Origin: Euonymus europaeus
Lineage: Eukaryota > Streptophyta > Magnoliopsida > Celastrales > Celastraceae
DNA: 64,000 nt
Assembly: GCA_963580455.1 (NCBI GenBank)
Contig: OY756968.1
Coordinates: 23,157,996 to 23,221,995, forward strand
Direction: 5' to 3'
Every line of letters starts with the position of its first letter. Position 1 is the first letter of the stretch. The position numbers and the translations under genes were made by a program. This document shows positions 46,144-57,909 of the stretch, one piece after another. The notes below the pieces were generated by a model, which saw only the letters and a program-made list of their open reading frames with translations, had not been told where the DNA came from and made no database searches.

Positions 46144-46306
46144 ATACTTACCTGGACGGGGTCAATGGGCGATCCTGAAGGCTCATGGCCTAGGTTAGTG
46201 ACTTCCATTGCACTTTGGAAGGGTGCTCACCTAAGGTCTCCTCAACGTGGGAGAGCCTGCGTCATAATTTGTGGAAGAGGGGGCCTGCGTTCGCGCGGCC
46301 CCTATC
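46144..46306 (+). ncRNA. U1: U1 spliceosomal snRNA
   Basis: U1 pairs with the 5' splice site at the start of spliceosome assembly. The 5' end ATACTTACCTGG contains the ACUUACCUG that recognises the 5' splice site. Conserved parts follow: GATC and loop words of stem-loop I, CCATTGCACTTTGGAAGGG (stem-loop II), CCTAAGGTCTCC and GTGGGAGAGCC, the Sm site AATTTGTGG at about 46266-46274, and terminal stem-loop IV (gggggcc...ggcccc). Length of about 163 is normal. The complete promoter upstream and 3' box downstream suggest a functional gene. A few substitutions relative to the U1 sequences I remember (e.g. gggCgatcCTgaaggCtcatgg) may mark a variant copy. Confidence 0.95.
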
Positions 46307-46319
46307 CAATCTAGTCTAA
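46307..46319 (+). terminator. snRNA 3' box
   Basis: CAATCTAGTCTAA fits CA-N(3-10)-AGTNNAA, the 3'-end formation signal of plant Pol II snRNA genes, directly after stem-loop IV. Confidence 0.85.
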
Positions 46320-46667
46320 GTTTCTATATTTATATTTATATGCCTGTATTGTTGTAGGCCGAACTGACTGTCTGTTCGTACTAGAGCGTTGTTTCTTTTG
46401 ACCTGACAGAAACGCAGTTGCTCCGGCACTTATTGCTGTTTACCGGGCCTAGAATTCAGTTTCAGTTGATATTGGTTCAGACCTTTTATTTGATCTTCGG
46501 TTTGCATCTCTGGTTTAGCTAAGGTGCTCCCTGCACAGCTTATCACTTCCTTCCACTGTTCATTTGCTGTATTGAATTTTATTAGGTGGTACATTGGTTT
46601 CCCATGCTACTTGCGTTATGTTTTGTTTACTTGTTTCTGTCTTCGTTTGCTTTTCGAAGGCAGGACT
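46320..46667. other. Intergenic, no recognised gene
   Basis: Lies between the U1 3' box and the palindrome. No signal seen. Confidence 0.4.
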
Positions 46668-46987
46668 TGATGCAAATGGACCCATGGCCCCACATCTCAT
46701 GGGCTGTCAGGCATCTCGCCCTAGCCCATCTGCACCAGGCCGCACACCCGAACTCATCACAGGCGCTTTACACAGCCGACAGGTTGTTGGTGCTGGAGCT
46801 CGAACTCCAGCCCCCTTTAACACTAAGGCATTCCGCCTTAGTATCAACCACTGAGCTGCAGCACCAACAACCTGCCGGCTGTGTAAAGCGCCTGTGATGG
46901 GTTCGGGTGTGCGGCCTGGTGCAGATAGGCTAGGGCGAGATGCCTGACAGCCCATGAGATGTGGGGCCATGGGGTCCATTTGCATCA
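46668..46987. repeat. Near-perfect inverted repeat (palindrome) with tRNA/SINE-like core
   Basis: Left arm 46668-46802 and right arm 46853-46987, about 135 bp each, are complementary with only about five mismatches (both outer ends spell tgatgcaaatggacc...). The central 50 bases plus arm ends, read on the minus strand from 46867 to about 46787, look tRNA-like: GGTGCTG at the 5' end pairs fully with CAGCACC, GCTCAGTGG resembles box A, CTAAGGC pairs with GCCTTAG, and GGAGTTCGAGCTCC resembles box B. The sequence is markedly GC-richer than its surroundings. It could be a foldback derived from a tRNA-related SINE, or a snap-back duplication. Confidence 0.8.
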
Positions 46988-48917
46988 GGACTCCTAGAGT
47001 CTAATGGAAGAGGAGTATTCTACTGTTATTGATCTGTGTGATCTCGGGTAGCATGCTTGTTGCAGTGGCAATCCAAAGGCAAGTCTTAGATGAATGGTTT
47101 ATTTTAATCTTTCTTTTTCAGCCACTAAAGGTATTCTTATGTTGTTTTGTCGCATGGATCCTATAAATTATATGCAATTGCAGCTTGCAAGGAATAATGA
47201 TGTTGATTGTTGAGCGGTGACATATCTGCTCGAACTCTTTCTGTTGCCAAGGCAAGGATCATTGGTAGAAGTGTTGCGATGGTGCCACCATCTGGACGTG
47301 CTTATAGAAAATGCTGTATTTTAATATATACCGTGAAGCACTCCCAAAGATTATATGTTTTTGTATTTCCATTTACTGCTATTCTTGCAGGTGGTTTCTA
47401 TCCCAGGGGAGACATTTATCCCCACATGCCTGGGTTGTAGCTCTTCTGTAGAACTTTTGTGAATGGTTACAGGGGTCTCTAATTTGCCTGCCATTGTAAT
47501 CCATCTTTAGCCTGTGTTAGAATAATTTTTGGTTTCAAGAAAAGCAATCCCGATTCTTCTGAGCCTGAGCTGGTTGTATTGAAAGATAATGAAGTACCCA
47601 GGGAAGAGAAGGTACTTGAAAAGTTGCAGGGAACTGTATCCATAGAGGCAAAGGTTTTCTCGGCTGCTGCTGAAGCTTTGAAAAGTGCAATGTACAATTA
47701 GCTACTGAAGAGAAACTTTGAAGCACAAGAAAGCAACTTCAATATGGTTATTCTTGTCATTATGAAAGTGACACACACACAGATGTAGCAAAAAAGAAAC
47801 ATAGTCAATCCATGGATCAACTTCATATCCTATTAGCTCTCTAGAAGGGGAGAAGGCGTTGACAAATATGGGGCGCTAAAGCAAACCAAATCCCAAAAGA
47901 TGGCTCACCAGTTTCAAAATGAGCTGAACCGATTGAAACAAGTGCCAGTATAAAAGCCAACAGAGAAAAACTTGAAAAACCAGAAAACTAGGGGAGAAGC
48001 AAATAGATGGGAAAGCCACTGCATTTAAAAAACTATAAGAGAGTTGAGAGCCCTGGCTTGGTTCTGTTCAACACCATTACATTGTTTCAAATTGTAAGCC
48101 TAAAGTTCAAATATCCCACAAACATTCACCACAAACCATACAAAAAAGCATTTAAGTCTATAAAGCAGCACATAAACACTATTCAACAATCATTCGAAGG
48201 TTGCCACCACAATCAAAAAGAGATCAAGCTAAGGAGGCAGTCCACTGAATTTTAGTTTTTCCTTCAGTGCGGTAAAATTTCAACATGAGAGCATTTCTCA
48301 TTCTGCAGGAAGCACACAGCACCATTACAGGTATCAAGTATCAACATCAATGTTATCATCACAACAAAATCAACGAGGTAATTAGCCCACAAGGATACAT
48401 AAAAGCCTCAACAAATTTTGTAATAATGAAAAAACCAAAAGAGCTGACATTGCATTTGCGGTCTGGACACAGGACGACAGCAGAAAAACACAACTGCTTT
48501 AGTTTCAACACCACATATTCACTCCACTACTCTTTAAAGTGTGGCTCACAAGATCCGACAACCTCACTCACATATGTAGTATTTTCCCACACAAAAGTGA
48601 CAAAAACCTAGTCTTGTTGCTAGTACATCTTACACTTGAGACTGGTTCCATCAAGAAGACTGCACGCTGAATAGCCTTCCAGATTCTTCTGCAAGCTCAC
48701 TGGAACACATTGCAAGCAAATATCACAATCGATCAACTGACCATTTTATGTGCAAATACTAACAAATAATTAGAACATCTTTGCAGAAGCAGTATAGAAT
48801 TATTACCTTGTGACTAGCTTGGCAAGGTCAAGCATCTCCACTGGGAGATGAAACATAAGAATACAATTAAGCGAGCACTTCTACAAACTCAAAAGAACCG
48901 GAACTAATAGGGCTACA

Positions 48918-49082
48918 ACAGGATAGGCAACACATCTAAACCTTACTAACTCATATAGCAGAAGAGATGAGCAGCAGGACAGGCAACACATCTAATCTTA
49001 CAAACTTATCTGGCAGAAGAGATGAACAACAGGACAGGCAACACATCTAAACCTTATGAACTAATATAGCAGAAGAGAAGAA
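48918..49082. repeat. Three-copy tandem repeat, unit about 60 bp
   Basis: Units contain (a)caggacaggcaacacatcta, then aatctta/aaccttac, then (t)ggcagaagagatgaaca; three in a row with few changes. Confidence 0.85.
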
Positions 49083-49614
49083 CAGACTACTTTCAGTACC
49101 CCTCTTTCCCACTTTTCAACTTAAAAAACAGAAAAGATGGCGAAGGGGGAAGACTGAGACTGCCTATGCAGGGCTTAGGCAAAGGAAAGGAGCCAAATCC
49201 TAAGTCCTAATAGAAAGAGAAACAAAGGAAAAGTTACCATAGTATAAAGAGAGAGAATGCCCCAAATTGAGTAGCCAATCCAGGTAAAGACCAAAGGAGT
49301 GAAAAGGTATGGCAGAAAGGTGACGACATAGGCAGCCAACTAAGGAACATTAAACTAAAAACAAAAATGATAATAATAAAAGATGAAACCTATCGATTGG
49401 TTGGAATGCTAAAGTGAGATCTATAGAATTTACATGTTAACTGGTATTAGAAGCCTAAGTTTAGGAATTTTGTGAGAATCAGCTAATCTACGACTATGCC
49501 AATGACAGGAAAACATAAAGTTTGACCAGTAGACAAAGATGTAGGCTTTCCTTCCATAGCAATAGACTAAACAGAAACCAGTAGTTCAAAATAATCATGT
49601 GAATCACCATCTGT

Positions 49615-49800
49615 CGCTTCCCTTCTGCTTTCTGAAATAATAATGTGCACCCTTCAATCACAATCCCAAGCTGGGAATCATTAGAAACTCAATTCCACAA
49701 AGTTGCTTCCCTTCTGCTTCAAGAAAACATAATGTGCACCCTTCCATCACAATCCCAAGCCGCGAATAATTATAAACCCAATTCTACAATGAACTCCAAT
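49615..49800. repeat. Two-copy tandem repeat, unit about 94 bp
   Basis: gcttcccttctgctt, ataatgtgcacccttc(a/c)atc and caatcccaagc occur twice in order, with small differences. Confidence 0.8.
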
Positions 49801-50045
49801 GACTCATTGCAAAATCTGGAGATTTTTTGAACTACCAAAGCCATGAGTGACACTTGCTGCCGCCAAAACGTAAAGACAGACTCTTGTGCCATAACTACCT
49901 TTTAAAGATCCACATTTGTACCAACCTGACTGAAAGCTAAACAAACTCATACTGATTGACGCTAGCAACCAACTTATTCACTCTATATACAATCTACCAC
50001 TAACCCACTTTTCACATTATTTACAGGACATAAAGTCCCTATTAG

Positions 50046-50663
50046 TTACTCATCGGTAGCATCAAGATTGAGAATGCGACGCAGAGTCTTTGTCGCAGAA
50101 TCAACACCATTAAAGAGCTCTTTAGCAGAAGGTTTGCGTGCTCTGGTAGGGGAAGCAGGAGCAGACTTGGCAGTGGGGTGAAGGAAGTATGTAGTGTCAT
50201 CACCATTTCCAGGCAACTCCAGGGACACAGTCCGCTTTGCCTTGAGCGAGAATTTAGGGATAGGCAGAGAACTCGGAGGTGGAGAGTTCGAATAAGCAGG
50301 CCCAGCCCAACGCTCAGAGAATGACAAGTTCTTGTACATCTCATCGTCACAAAATTTTGCATTCTTATCGATCTTAGTTTTGATAGGTATTGGAGTGCTT
50401 ACAAGCCTGGTGATTTTGGATGAAAAATCAGTTGGCGATGGTGATCCAGTCTTAGGTGAGGGAGGAGGAGCGTGTTTGGCTACGGGAGTAGGGTAAAATG
50501 TGTACGGGGTTGGAAGAATACCTGCCCCAGATTCAAAAGTCCGGCAATTAAACTCCCTGAATTCTCTAGACGGCGATGACCCGATCCGATCAGCATGCCC
50601 CAGAGACTTGACCACACTGTGATACTGATTCCGATACTGCGGCAAAGCAACAAGCGTCTCCAT
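50046..50663 (-). CDS. PNRC-motif proline-rich protein, function unknown
   Basis: A 205-residue intronless reading frame starting METLVALPQYRNQYHSVV at 50663. It is proline- and serine-rich, with a motif SPPPSSLPIPKFSLK around residues 128-142. This resembles the proline-rich nuclear receptor coactivator (PNRC) motif, which in animals and in plant decapping-associated proteins binds EVH1-type domains; the plant family role is not something I can state. The C-terminus KELFNGVDSATKTLRRILNL is a second conserved block. No signal peptide or membrane segment. Likely cytosolic or nuclear. The 5' leader extends toward about 51060 and may hold an intron. I give no symbol. Confidence 0.8.
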   Translation of the reverse strand: METLVALPQYRNQYHSVVKSLGHADRIGSSPSREFREFNCRTFESGAGILPTPYTFYPTPVAKHAPPPSPKTGSPSPTDFSSKITRLVSTPIPIKTKIDKNAKFCDDEMYKNLSFSERWAGPAYSNSPPPSSLPIPKFSLKAKRTVSLELPGNGDDTTYFLHPTAKSAPASPTRARKPSAKELFNGVDSATKTLRRILNLDATDE

Positions 50664-51594
50664 CTTAAAGATCCACCAGAAATAACCCGCAAATCACCGG
50701 AACACCAGACCTATATTCAGATTACCAGATCTCCCAAAAAAAAACACAGATCACAGAACAGTGCACCGCCTGTAATTTCACACGCACATAAAACAAATGA
50801 ATCATTAACGAAATATAGAAAATTATGCAAAAAAAACCTTCGATCCTCATTTTTCCTAAGAGAGTGAGAGGAGGAATTTACCGGAATAGTATAGTGCAGT
50901 GACGGATAGATCTCTGCGAGAGTGAATAATTCCGAAGGTTGAAATTTTTGAATGATTTTTCTCTGTTGAACAAAGGTCGGTTGCTATGAGATTGCCATTG
51001 AAGAGGGGAGGAGACTCCAATTGAGGGATAGAGGCAAAGAATCCACGGATCTGAAATGACTTCTACAGTTGTATTTACATATCGCGCTGGTTCCGCTTAT
51101 TTACTCCTTCCAGTGAGTGGGTAGGTAAAAGGCCCTCCGTCTTCGCTGTATTTACGATAATGACATTTATAATTTTTTTGAATATCTATCCTTAATTAGA
51201 AGACAATAAATTCCAAGGTAGTAATAAAATAAAATAAAATCAAGTTTGATTTAGCTCAAAGTGAAGTCGAGTTTATAATAATTTTATTTATTATTTATGA
51301 TTTGAGCATAAATTTGAATTGCATTGAGGATTTTACTAATCTTTTGTGAATTGACATACAATGAGTGTTCACTGTCTCAATAATTAATATTTTATTCTTA
51401 GAAAGTATATGTTTAAATATAATATCGTATTTCAACTATACAATACATTTGCTTATCACGGGAAAAAAACTTATCAAAACATTATCAAATACCTTTAATT
51501 CGAGATCAATTGCTAAGTGTGGTGTTTCCATTCATAAAAAAAACAGTATTTCCAATCTTTTATTTGAGTTTGAATAAAGATAATTATTTTGATA
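50664..51594. other. Promoter/leader of the PNRC-motif gene and intergenic DNA
   Basis: The first 400 bases act as the minus-strand gene's leader and promoter. From 51160 the sequence is AT-rich and featureless up to the solo LTR. Confidence 0.4.
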
Positions 51595-51599
51595 ATAAT

Positions 51600-52508
51600 T
51601 GTAGTGGCCAAAATTAGGCTGGGCCTATCCCTCTGACGAGATTCATATTAAGTCCACATCGGATCGGTCAAACGTTCTAATCTGTTTTGACTGGGCTCCA
51701 GATTTAGAATCTAGACCTCGGCCCAAAGCGCTATTTTGTCAGGAAAGGACTCATGGAATGGGATTGAGCTTTCCATCATCTACAGGTCGACCGGTCATAC
51801 TGCTCAGCTGATCGTCGAAGCCTTGGGCATGGGAGATCGCCACGAACTACAGCTAAAGGATAAGGTAAACTCAGGGCTCGCCTGATTCTGAGGTCGCCAA
51901 CATGGGAGCACGCCTCTATACCATGCCTGGAGTGATGCTCACCTTCCCGAAGAAGACCATCTGACACACCTGTAAGACTGCAGGTATTTTTTCTTAAGCA
52001 ATATCTATCGTTTAATGCTCAAACACTTTTTGCCCAAAAAGTACCTTTCCTACCCGATTTGTTATAAAGCAGCTGTCACTTCGACACAGATATTTCTTTT
52101 CAGTGTCAGGTTGTCTTTTCAACGCCAAAGTACTTAAGGCTCTTACCAAAAATAGTAAGGGGAAAAACTATAAATAAAACCCTTCCCTCACTGGAGAAGG
52201 GGATAGACATTTTTCTGGGGAACAAGAACACACACCACACTAACATCTCAGCCAGCTAAAACTCTCAAACATCGTCCCTCTTTTCCCGATCTCCACCACG
52301 GTTACTGTCTGTTCTTCTCCTTGGAATTGACTTGATCGTCGGAGCCCCAACGACCGGGCAGCCACAATCCGGTATTTGGAATCTCACGATTTCTTGTTTG
52401 AAGTGTGTTCAGGAATTGAAGCATAGAAAGATTATTTCAGAAGATAGTCAGGGCCTATTAAAGAGCTGAGCTGGTAGAAAGTTTTGATGGTAGATTTCGG
52501 GCTCTACA
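51600..52508 (+). mobile_element. Solo LTR, 909 bp
   Basis: Ends are TGTAGTGGCC and GGGCTCTACA, giving TG...CA with the short inverted repeat TGTAG/CTACA. A 5-bp duplication ataat flanks both sides (51595-51599, 52509-52513). A TATA-like actataaataaaaccc at about 52166 suggests plus-strand transcription. No internal retroelement sequence remains, so LTR-LTR recombination removed it. Length and GC-rich 3' part (cgtcggagccccaacgacc) suggest a Ty3/gypsy-type LTR, but the family is inferred. Confidence 0.88.
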
Positions 52509-52513
52509 ATAAT

Positions 52514-54799
52514 TTAGTGAAAAACAAATTTCTGATCAAATTGTATGTTCACAAAAGTTCCTAAATTTTTTTATCACAAAAAATAGCATCATTATAATCA
52601 CGTAGTGTGTTTTAGTTCAATTTATTCTGTTAAAAAAGACGTCATACTTTGTTTGCGTGGGTAAAAAGAATCAAAAATTAAGCATGTACTTTTCCTTTTG
52701 TTTTAAATGGAGTATATTAGTAATTCTCACTATTCTCTTGGGCAATTTCGTAAACAGAGTTGCAGAAGTACAAATAAATGGGCCCCCAGAGTAATCAGAG
52801 TTCGTGAAAGTTGTAGACACGATTGGATTGGAGAGTGGTTGGTATGACCGCTGATTACTAGTCGTGTACTTACAGGTGTCCATTCTTTAGGGGGCAAGAG
52901 ACTCTTGATCTGGTCAAATTCTACCGCTGACCGGAGACTAAAATATCAAGTGGATTCCGTTGCGTTTGGCAGGAAAAATAAAATTTCCTCACTTTTCATG
53001 CACGCCTGAAACACGTGCACATGTTCAAGAACCAATAAAGAGAATGCCATTTTACCTGGGGGAAATTTATTTACGTCTACCATTGAAGAAAATTAAACAC
53101 ACCAGAGGAAATGCAATGTTTATTAGCTAATAATTGATGGAAAAAAATCATTAGGCCAGATACAATTTCTATGAGAATAGTCGAATTAATGGAGTATATC
53201 TTATGGTATTTGTTGTAGCCATCAAGGAAACACGTTTGATTAGATAAGGAGCAACATTTCATGGTAGGACAGGATGAAATGTTAGTGCTTTTGCTAGAAT
53301 CTAGATGGTGGGTAGTGAAAAAAAATCATATTTTAAAATTAATTTCATTGTAATTTATATATAAACAATAAATGTTAAATCTCGAGGAAAATTTATTTGT
53401 AAAACTCTAATGGACTCATGCATCGAATTTTCATATTGTAACCAAAATAATAAAATGTTGAATTCTAAAGGGAACGGATTCTTTAAACCCAAACGGACTA
53501 ATAATTGATTAAAATAAGACCATAAAATCAAATAAATGTTCAGCATATTGATCAAAACAGTGAAATAATTAATTAAAAATAGAAATAATAAAATAAGTAT
53601 AAATATGAACTAGCGTAAGTTCTCAAAATTTGAGTTATATATATATATATATTATTTTCGCCATGGCACAAATTTGTTTTCCCATTAAGATTATTTAACA
53701 TATGAAAATAATATTTATTGCTTTTTGACCAAGCAAACATGTGGCGTTTAGTTAGATGAACAAAAATAATGTCCATAGGTGTTAAAGACCACAAAGTATC
53801 TAAGAATCAAACGATTGTGCAAGCTAAAAAAGGGGACCCAAAATATCTTTGAATTATTAACTAAATTGAAAATAACATTGCTAACACTTGAAATTTTGAT
53901 TGTATTGAAATGAAATTGACGAAAAATAATTGACATTGCCATTTGAATGAGAATTTGAACATGAAAATATGTACGCTTAAGAAACAAACTGAAAATAAGA
54001 ACGAATGAGAATCAAATTGACTGAGAGTAGTCTGAAAAGATTGGCTTGCTTGCTTATGTGTTGTTTTTTGTTGATTTGTGCGAGAGCCTATCTTCCATAG
54101 CCTCCATTTCCTTCATAAGCCTATCAATAACAGACCAACTGACGTCTCCTATGTTTCTCTAGCCATGCTCCTTATTTTGTGTCTTGTACCTCCATTTTTA
54201 TCAATATTTGCTCCAATGCTGCCACATAAATACAACCGATTCTAGACTTCTCAACCTTGTCATCATGCACCCCAGTTTTCTCCACTTTTAATGGTCATAA
54301 TCCTACAATTTCTCACTGTTAGAACTCGAATGCCTCTTGATCTACTACGCATTGTGCATTAATCCTGATGTTGTAAACTCCAATTCTTCAATGATCCAGT
54401 CAACTTCTATTCTATTTGGCGCCTAATCCTTTGTTCTTTTCAACTACTTCTTACCACATGTCAAGTCTTGCTTCTTCCATATGTCACTTTATGATTTCCT
54501 TAAATAGTCATGATTTTACTTGGGTCAATCCATCATTAACATGGACCTAATGGGTCATGTTCATTAGCCAAATTTTGGGGCAAACAATATCCGCACAAGC
54601 AACTTTTGAAATTAAAGTTGTTTGTGTAAAATATTGCACCGCCTCTCTGACTATACTTTTTAATAATCCTGATGTTTTGCGCTATGAAGACATGACCAAG
54701 CATTCTGATGAATCTTGAAAATGAAGTTGCCATTAACGAAATAGTAGAAGAAGCTTGGAAATAATTTCTCTTTGTATATTAATCTTGTTAATTTACATT
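52514..54799. other. Intergenic, no recognised gene
   Basis: AT-rich, with an (AT)n run near 53635-53652. Short frames (below 80 codons) show no recognisable product. Confidence 0.45.
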
Positions 54800-55011
54800 A
54801 TATTGATTAGAGATGACAAATGTGTCCGTATCCGTAGATTTTCGATCCGATCCGGTCCGGTCAAACAATAGAAAAATCCGTTGACTATATAATGGATATG
54901 AATATGAATAAAATCCGAATTTTTTGAATGAATATGGATTCAGGCATATTCAATTCGAAATCTGTATCTGATCCGACCCGAACATGCGGATATCCGATCT
55001 GATTCTACCCA

Positions 55012-55027
55012 ACACACACACACACAC

Positions 55028-55080
<53 letters not shown>
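55012..55080. repeat. (CA)n(TA)n compound microsatellite
   Basis: acacacacac followed by about 25 TA units. Confidence 0.93.
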
Positions 55081-55087
<7 letters not shown>

Positions 55088-55309
55088 GTCCATATACAAT
55101 TATGTAATTGACAATTAATATCATTAATATATTTATATACATTATAATTGTCAACATATGTTTTTTTCTTTTGTAATATGAATTAATTGTAATTTTTAAT
55201 AACATTATATAATGTGATATGATCTCATACTACTAATTCAAATATTCAATTTACTAATATTTTTAAAACTCTAATTAGTAAAGTTAGTAATTAATACTAA
55301 AAAGTAAAA

Positions 55310-55800
55310 ACACAATAATGCAAACCCCAACATTGTAATTTGTAAACCCTAAACCTAACAATAACATTAAAAACTATAAATCTAGTCTTAATTGTAATTT
55401 GTAAACTCTAACATAACATGCTAACACTGCAAACCCTAATCCCTCAACACTGTAAACTCTAACCTATAACACCACAAACCCTAAGTCCCTAACTCTAACC
55501 TAACACCACAAATTATAAATTTATAATTCCTAATATTGTAAACTTTAATTCTAACACTGAAAATCCTAATCAGACATCACAAACTCTAACTCTAGCACTG
55601 TAAAGTGTAAACCTTGATCTAACACCACAAATTCTAATACGTAATATTGTAAATTTTAAATAAAACACTAACAACACTAATCAAACACCATAAATCGTAA
55701 CCCTAAGTCCGTAATATTATCAAGTATAAAACCCTAACCATGTAAAAGTCCAAACTTCCGTGGTAATATAAATTATATCTTTAAACCCTAAACCCACGTG
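55310..55800. repeat. Degenerate minisatellite of aaaccctaa-like words
   Basis: Words such as aaccctaa, aactctaac, caccacaaa and attgtaa recur irregularly. Some resemble the plant telomere unit (CCCTAAA), but there is no perfect tandem run, so a telomeric origin is not supported. Confidence 0.5.
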
Positions 55801-56131
55801 ATATAATTAACCCTAAACACTAATATACTATGTTATATAACATAGCTCATGATAATTACGGAATTACCATTTAACTTGTTATTACTAAACTATAACATAT
55901 GTAGTTAGGGACTTAAGGCCTTAAGGTTACATTTAACTTTAAATTATTAAACTATAACATAAGTGTCAATTATGATACTATATAGATGTACTAAAATTTA
56001 TATGTTATAAATTATAATTAAGACTTACCTCATAATATATAATAATTTATGATGTAGAGAATTACAGATGTACTAAAAGTCTAAAATTTATCATGGGCAG
56101 ATGTACTAAAATGTATCACGTTATTACAGAT

Positions 56132-56755
56132 TAGGGATGGCAACGGGGCGGGGCGGGGCCGGGTATGCTCTCCCCATCCCCGAACCCGAACTCCATCCCC
56201 GCCCCCATCCCCGAACCCGAACCCGATTTTTGGAGTTCGGGGAATCCCCGAACCCGAACCCGACGGGGACGGGTATCACCCGAACCCGAACCCATCCCCG
56301 AACCCCAAAAATACTACAATATTATATGTATTTGTATTATATGTATATACATGTATGTGTTAGTATGTATGTATTATATATATATATATGTCATATGTAT
56401 ATATGTATGTCAATATATATATATGTGTGTATGTTTGTCAATGTATATATATATGTGTGTATATATGTATGTCAATGTATGTATATATATGTGTGTATTA
56501 ATCTATTAGATATATGTAATATATATATATATAAATAATATATGTATTATATATATATTTAAATAAAATATTAAAAAAAGTTCGGGTCGGGTTCGGGGCC
56601 GGGTAAGGTATTACCATACCCTACCCGTCCCCGGGCAGTGGGGTTCGGGTGGCACCCGAACCCGACCCCGAACCCGAAATTTAGGGTCCCCAACCCGAAA
56701 TTTCGGGTCGGGTACCCGCGGGGCCCCGAACCCGCGGGGAATTTTGCCATCCCTA
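56132..56755. mobile_element. Nested hAT-like MITE, 624 bp, with exact 8-bp TSD
   Basis: Left end TAGGGATGGCAAC, right end TTTTGCCATCCCTA, flanked by ttacagat on both sides (56124-56131 and 56756-56763). Subterminal regions are G/C-rich and repeat cgaacccgaacc and its complement. The centre is a tatatgtatg-rich run. The exact duplication shows it is younger than the host element around it. Confidence 0.93.
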
Positions 56756-57647
56756 TTACAGATGTACTAAGACTTACGTATATGATACTTTTTTGAACAA
56801 ATAATAATTTATGATATATCCATAATTTATAGTTTATTACAATTTACATTATTAGCTTATTGCATACAAAGTCAAACGGTGAAACCCTCATCGTAATTGA
56901 CTTCATCCAAAGATGATAGAGACATTGATGTGTGCTCAAAGTTGGTTATGGAGTGAAGAGAAAAAACATGATGATAAATTTATTATATTGATTATTTATT
57001 TCTCATTTATTAAGAATTTATAATATTCGTAAAATGTTAATCGTAGTTTGCTTTTTATATATTTTTCTAGGTAGAGATGACTTGTTTGTTTCAGATGGTT
57101 ATGCACCAATTTATGAAGAGCATATTCATGTGCATGATGAATGTATTAACTTTTATCACTAATATATTTTAATTCATATTGCAATTTAAGTATTCAAATA
57201 TTAAGTTGTTGACTTGTTGTTTTTGATAATTGTAGGATCCGAGATTACATGTGACAAATGATTGAAGATGATATTCATTTTGAATTTCTCAGTTGAAGCA
57301 AACATTTTGATTTGTAATATTTTCTATAATTAAGAGTTTAGACTTTGATTCTAGAGAATTTTCTGTTGCTGGATGATTTTTGATAGTATTTACACTTTAA
57401 ACTTTGGGTTTATGTTCCTAGATTCATGAAATTTTAATTGTTGTCATAGACTAACAAAATATGTGTCGAATGGATAAATCTAAAATCTATGAAGAAAATT
57501 CGAAATCCAATGGATAGGATATGAATTCAGATTTTTTTATCCGTAATATATATATATGAATACGGATACATACTTTCTATTTATGATTGGATATGAATTT
57601 TGAGAAATCCGATCCAAATCTGACCCGATGTCATCCCTATTATTGAT

Positions 57648-57909
57648 ACTGCTGTATTGATAGTAAACCCAATAACAACTGACTTGCTAATAATATAAAC
57701 TTACTAATAATAGAATTATCTACACGTTGATTATGTATCATGGAACATGTTCACTGTAACCACCTTGCTGAGGTGGAATACTATCTGGCAATACTCTCTG
57801 ATGGTTATCACTAGTGAACTTTTTATTACTATTTGTTATTATTTAATTTTCTATTACTATCTTGACATCTTGTATTTGACTGATGTGAATGGGACGTATT
57901 AATTTGCAG
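57648..57909. other. Short gap before the SMP exon
   Basis: AT-rich, ending in a usable splice acceptor ttaatttgcag at 57899-57909. Confidence 0.4.

Larger units (their letters stand above)
46988..50045. other. Intergenic with short tandem repeats and coding-like relics
   Basis: A block at 47530-47699 reads FKKSNPDSSEPELVVLKDNE... on the plus strand for about 55 codons before a stop; it is not recognised. A 60-bp unit repeats three times at 48918-49082 and a unit of about 94 bp twice at 49615-49800. The right part should include the 3' UTR of the minus-strand gene at 50046. Confidence 0.4.
54808..57639. mobile_element. hAT-like element, non-autonomous, 2.8 kb, with nested insertion
   Basis: Left terminus TAGAGATGACAAATG and right terminus ...GATGTCATCCCTA are inverted repeats (TAG(a/g)GATGACA). 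Flanking 8-bp sequences atattgat and ttattgat differ at one base, as expected of an older hAT target duplication. Both subterminal regions contain gatccgatcc(g/a) and gatatgaat words typical of hAT subterminal repeats. No transposase is seen. The interior holds a (CA)n(TA)n microsatellite (55012-55080), a degenerate run of ctaaaccct-like words (55310-55800), and a nested second element at 56132-56755. Confidence 0.82.

Noticed and set aside
46787..46867. Genuine tRNA gene
   Set aside because: The end stem pairs, but the D arm does not, the T arm overlaps the acceptor stem, and position 33 is not U; kept only as a tRNA/SINE-like core of the palindrome.
55310..55800. Interstitial telomere repeat
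   Set aside because: Only scattered ccctaaa-like words, no perfect tandem units; treated as a degenerate minisatellite inside a hAT-like element.
56137..56538. 133-codon frame rich in proline/arginine and then tyrosine
   Set aside because: Encoded by the cgaacc and tatatg repeats of the nested MITE; not a protein gene.
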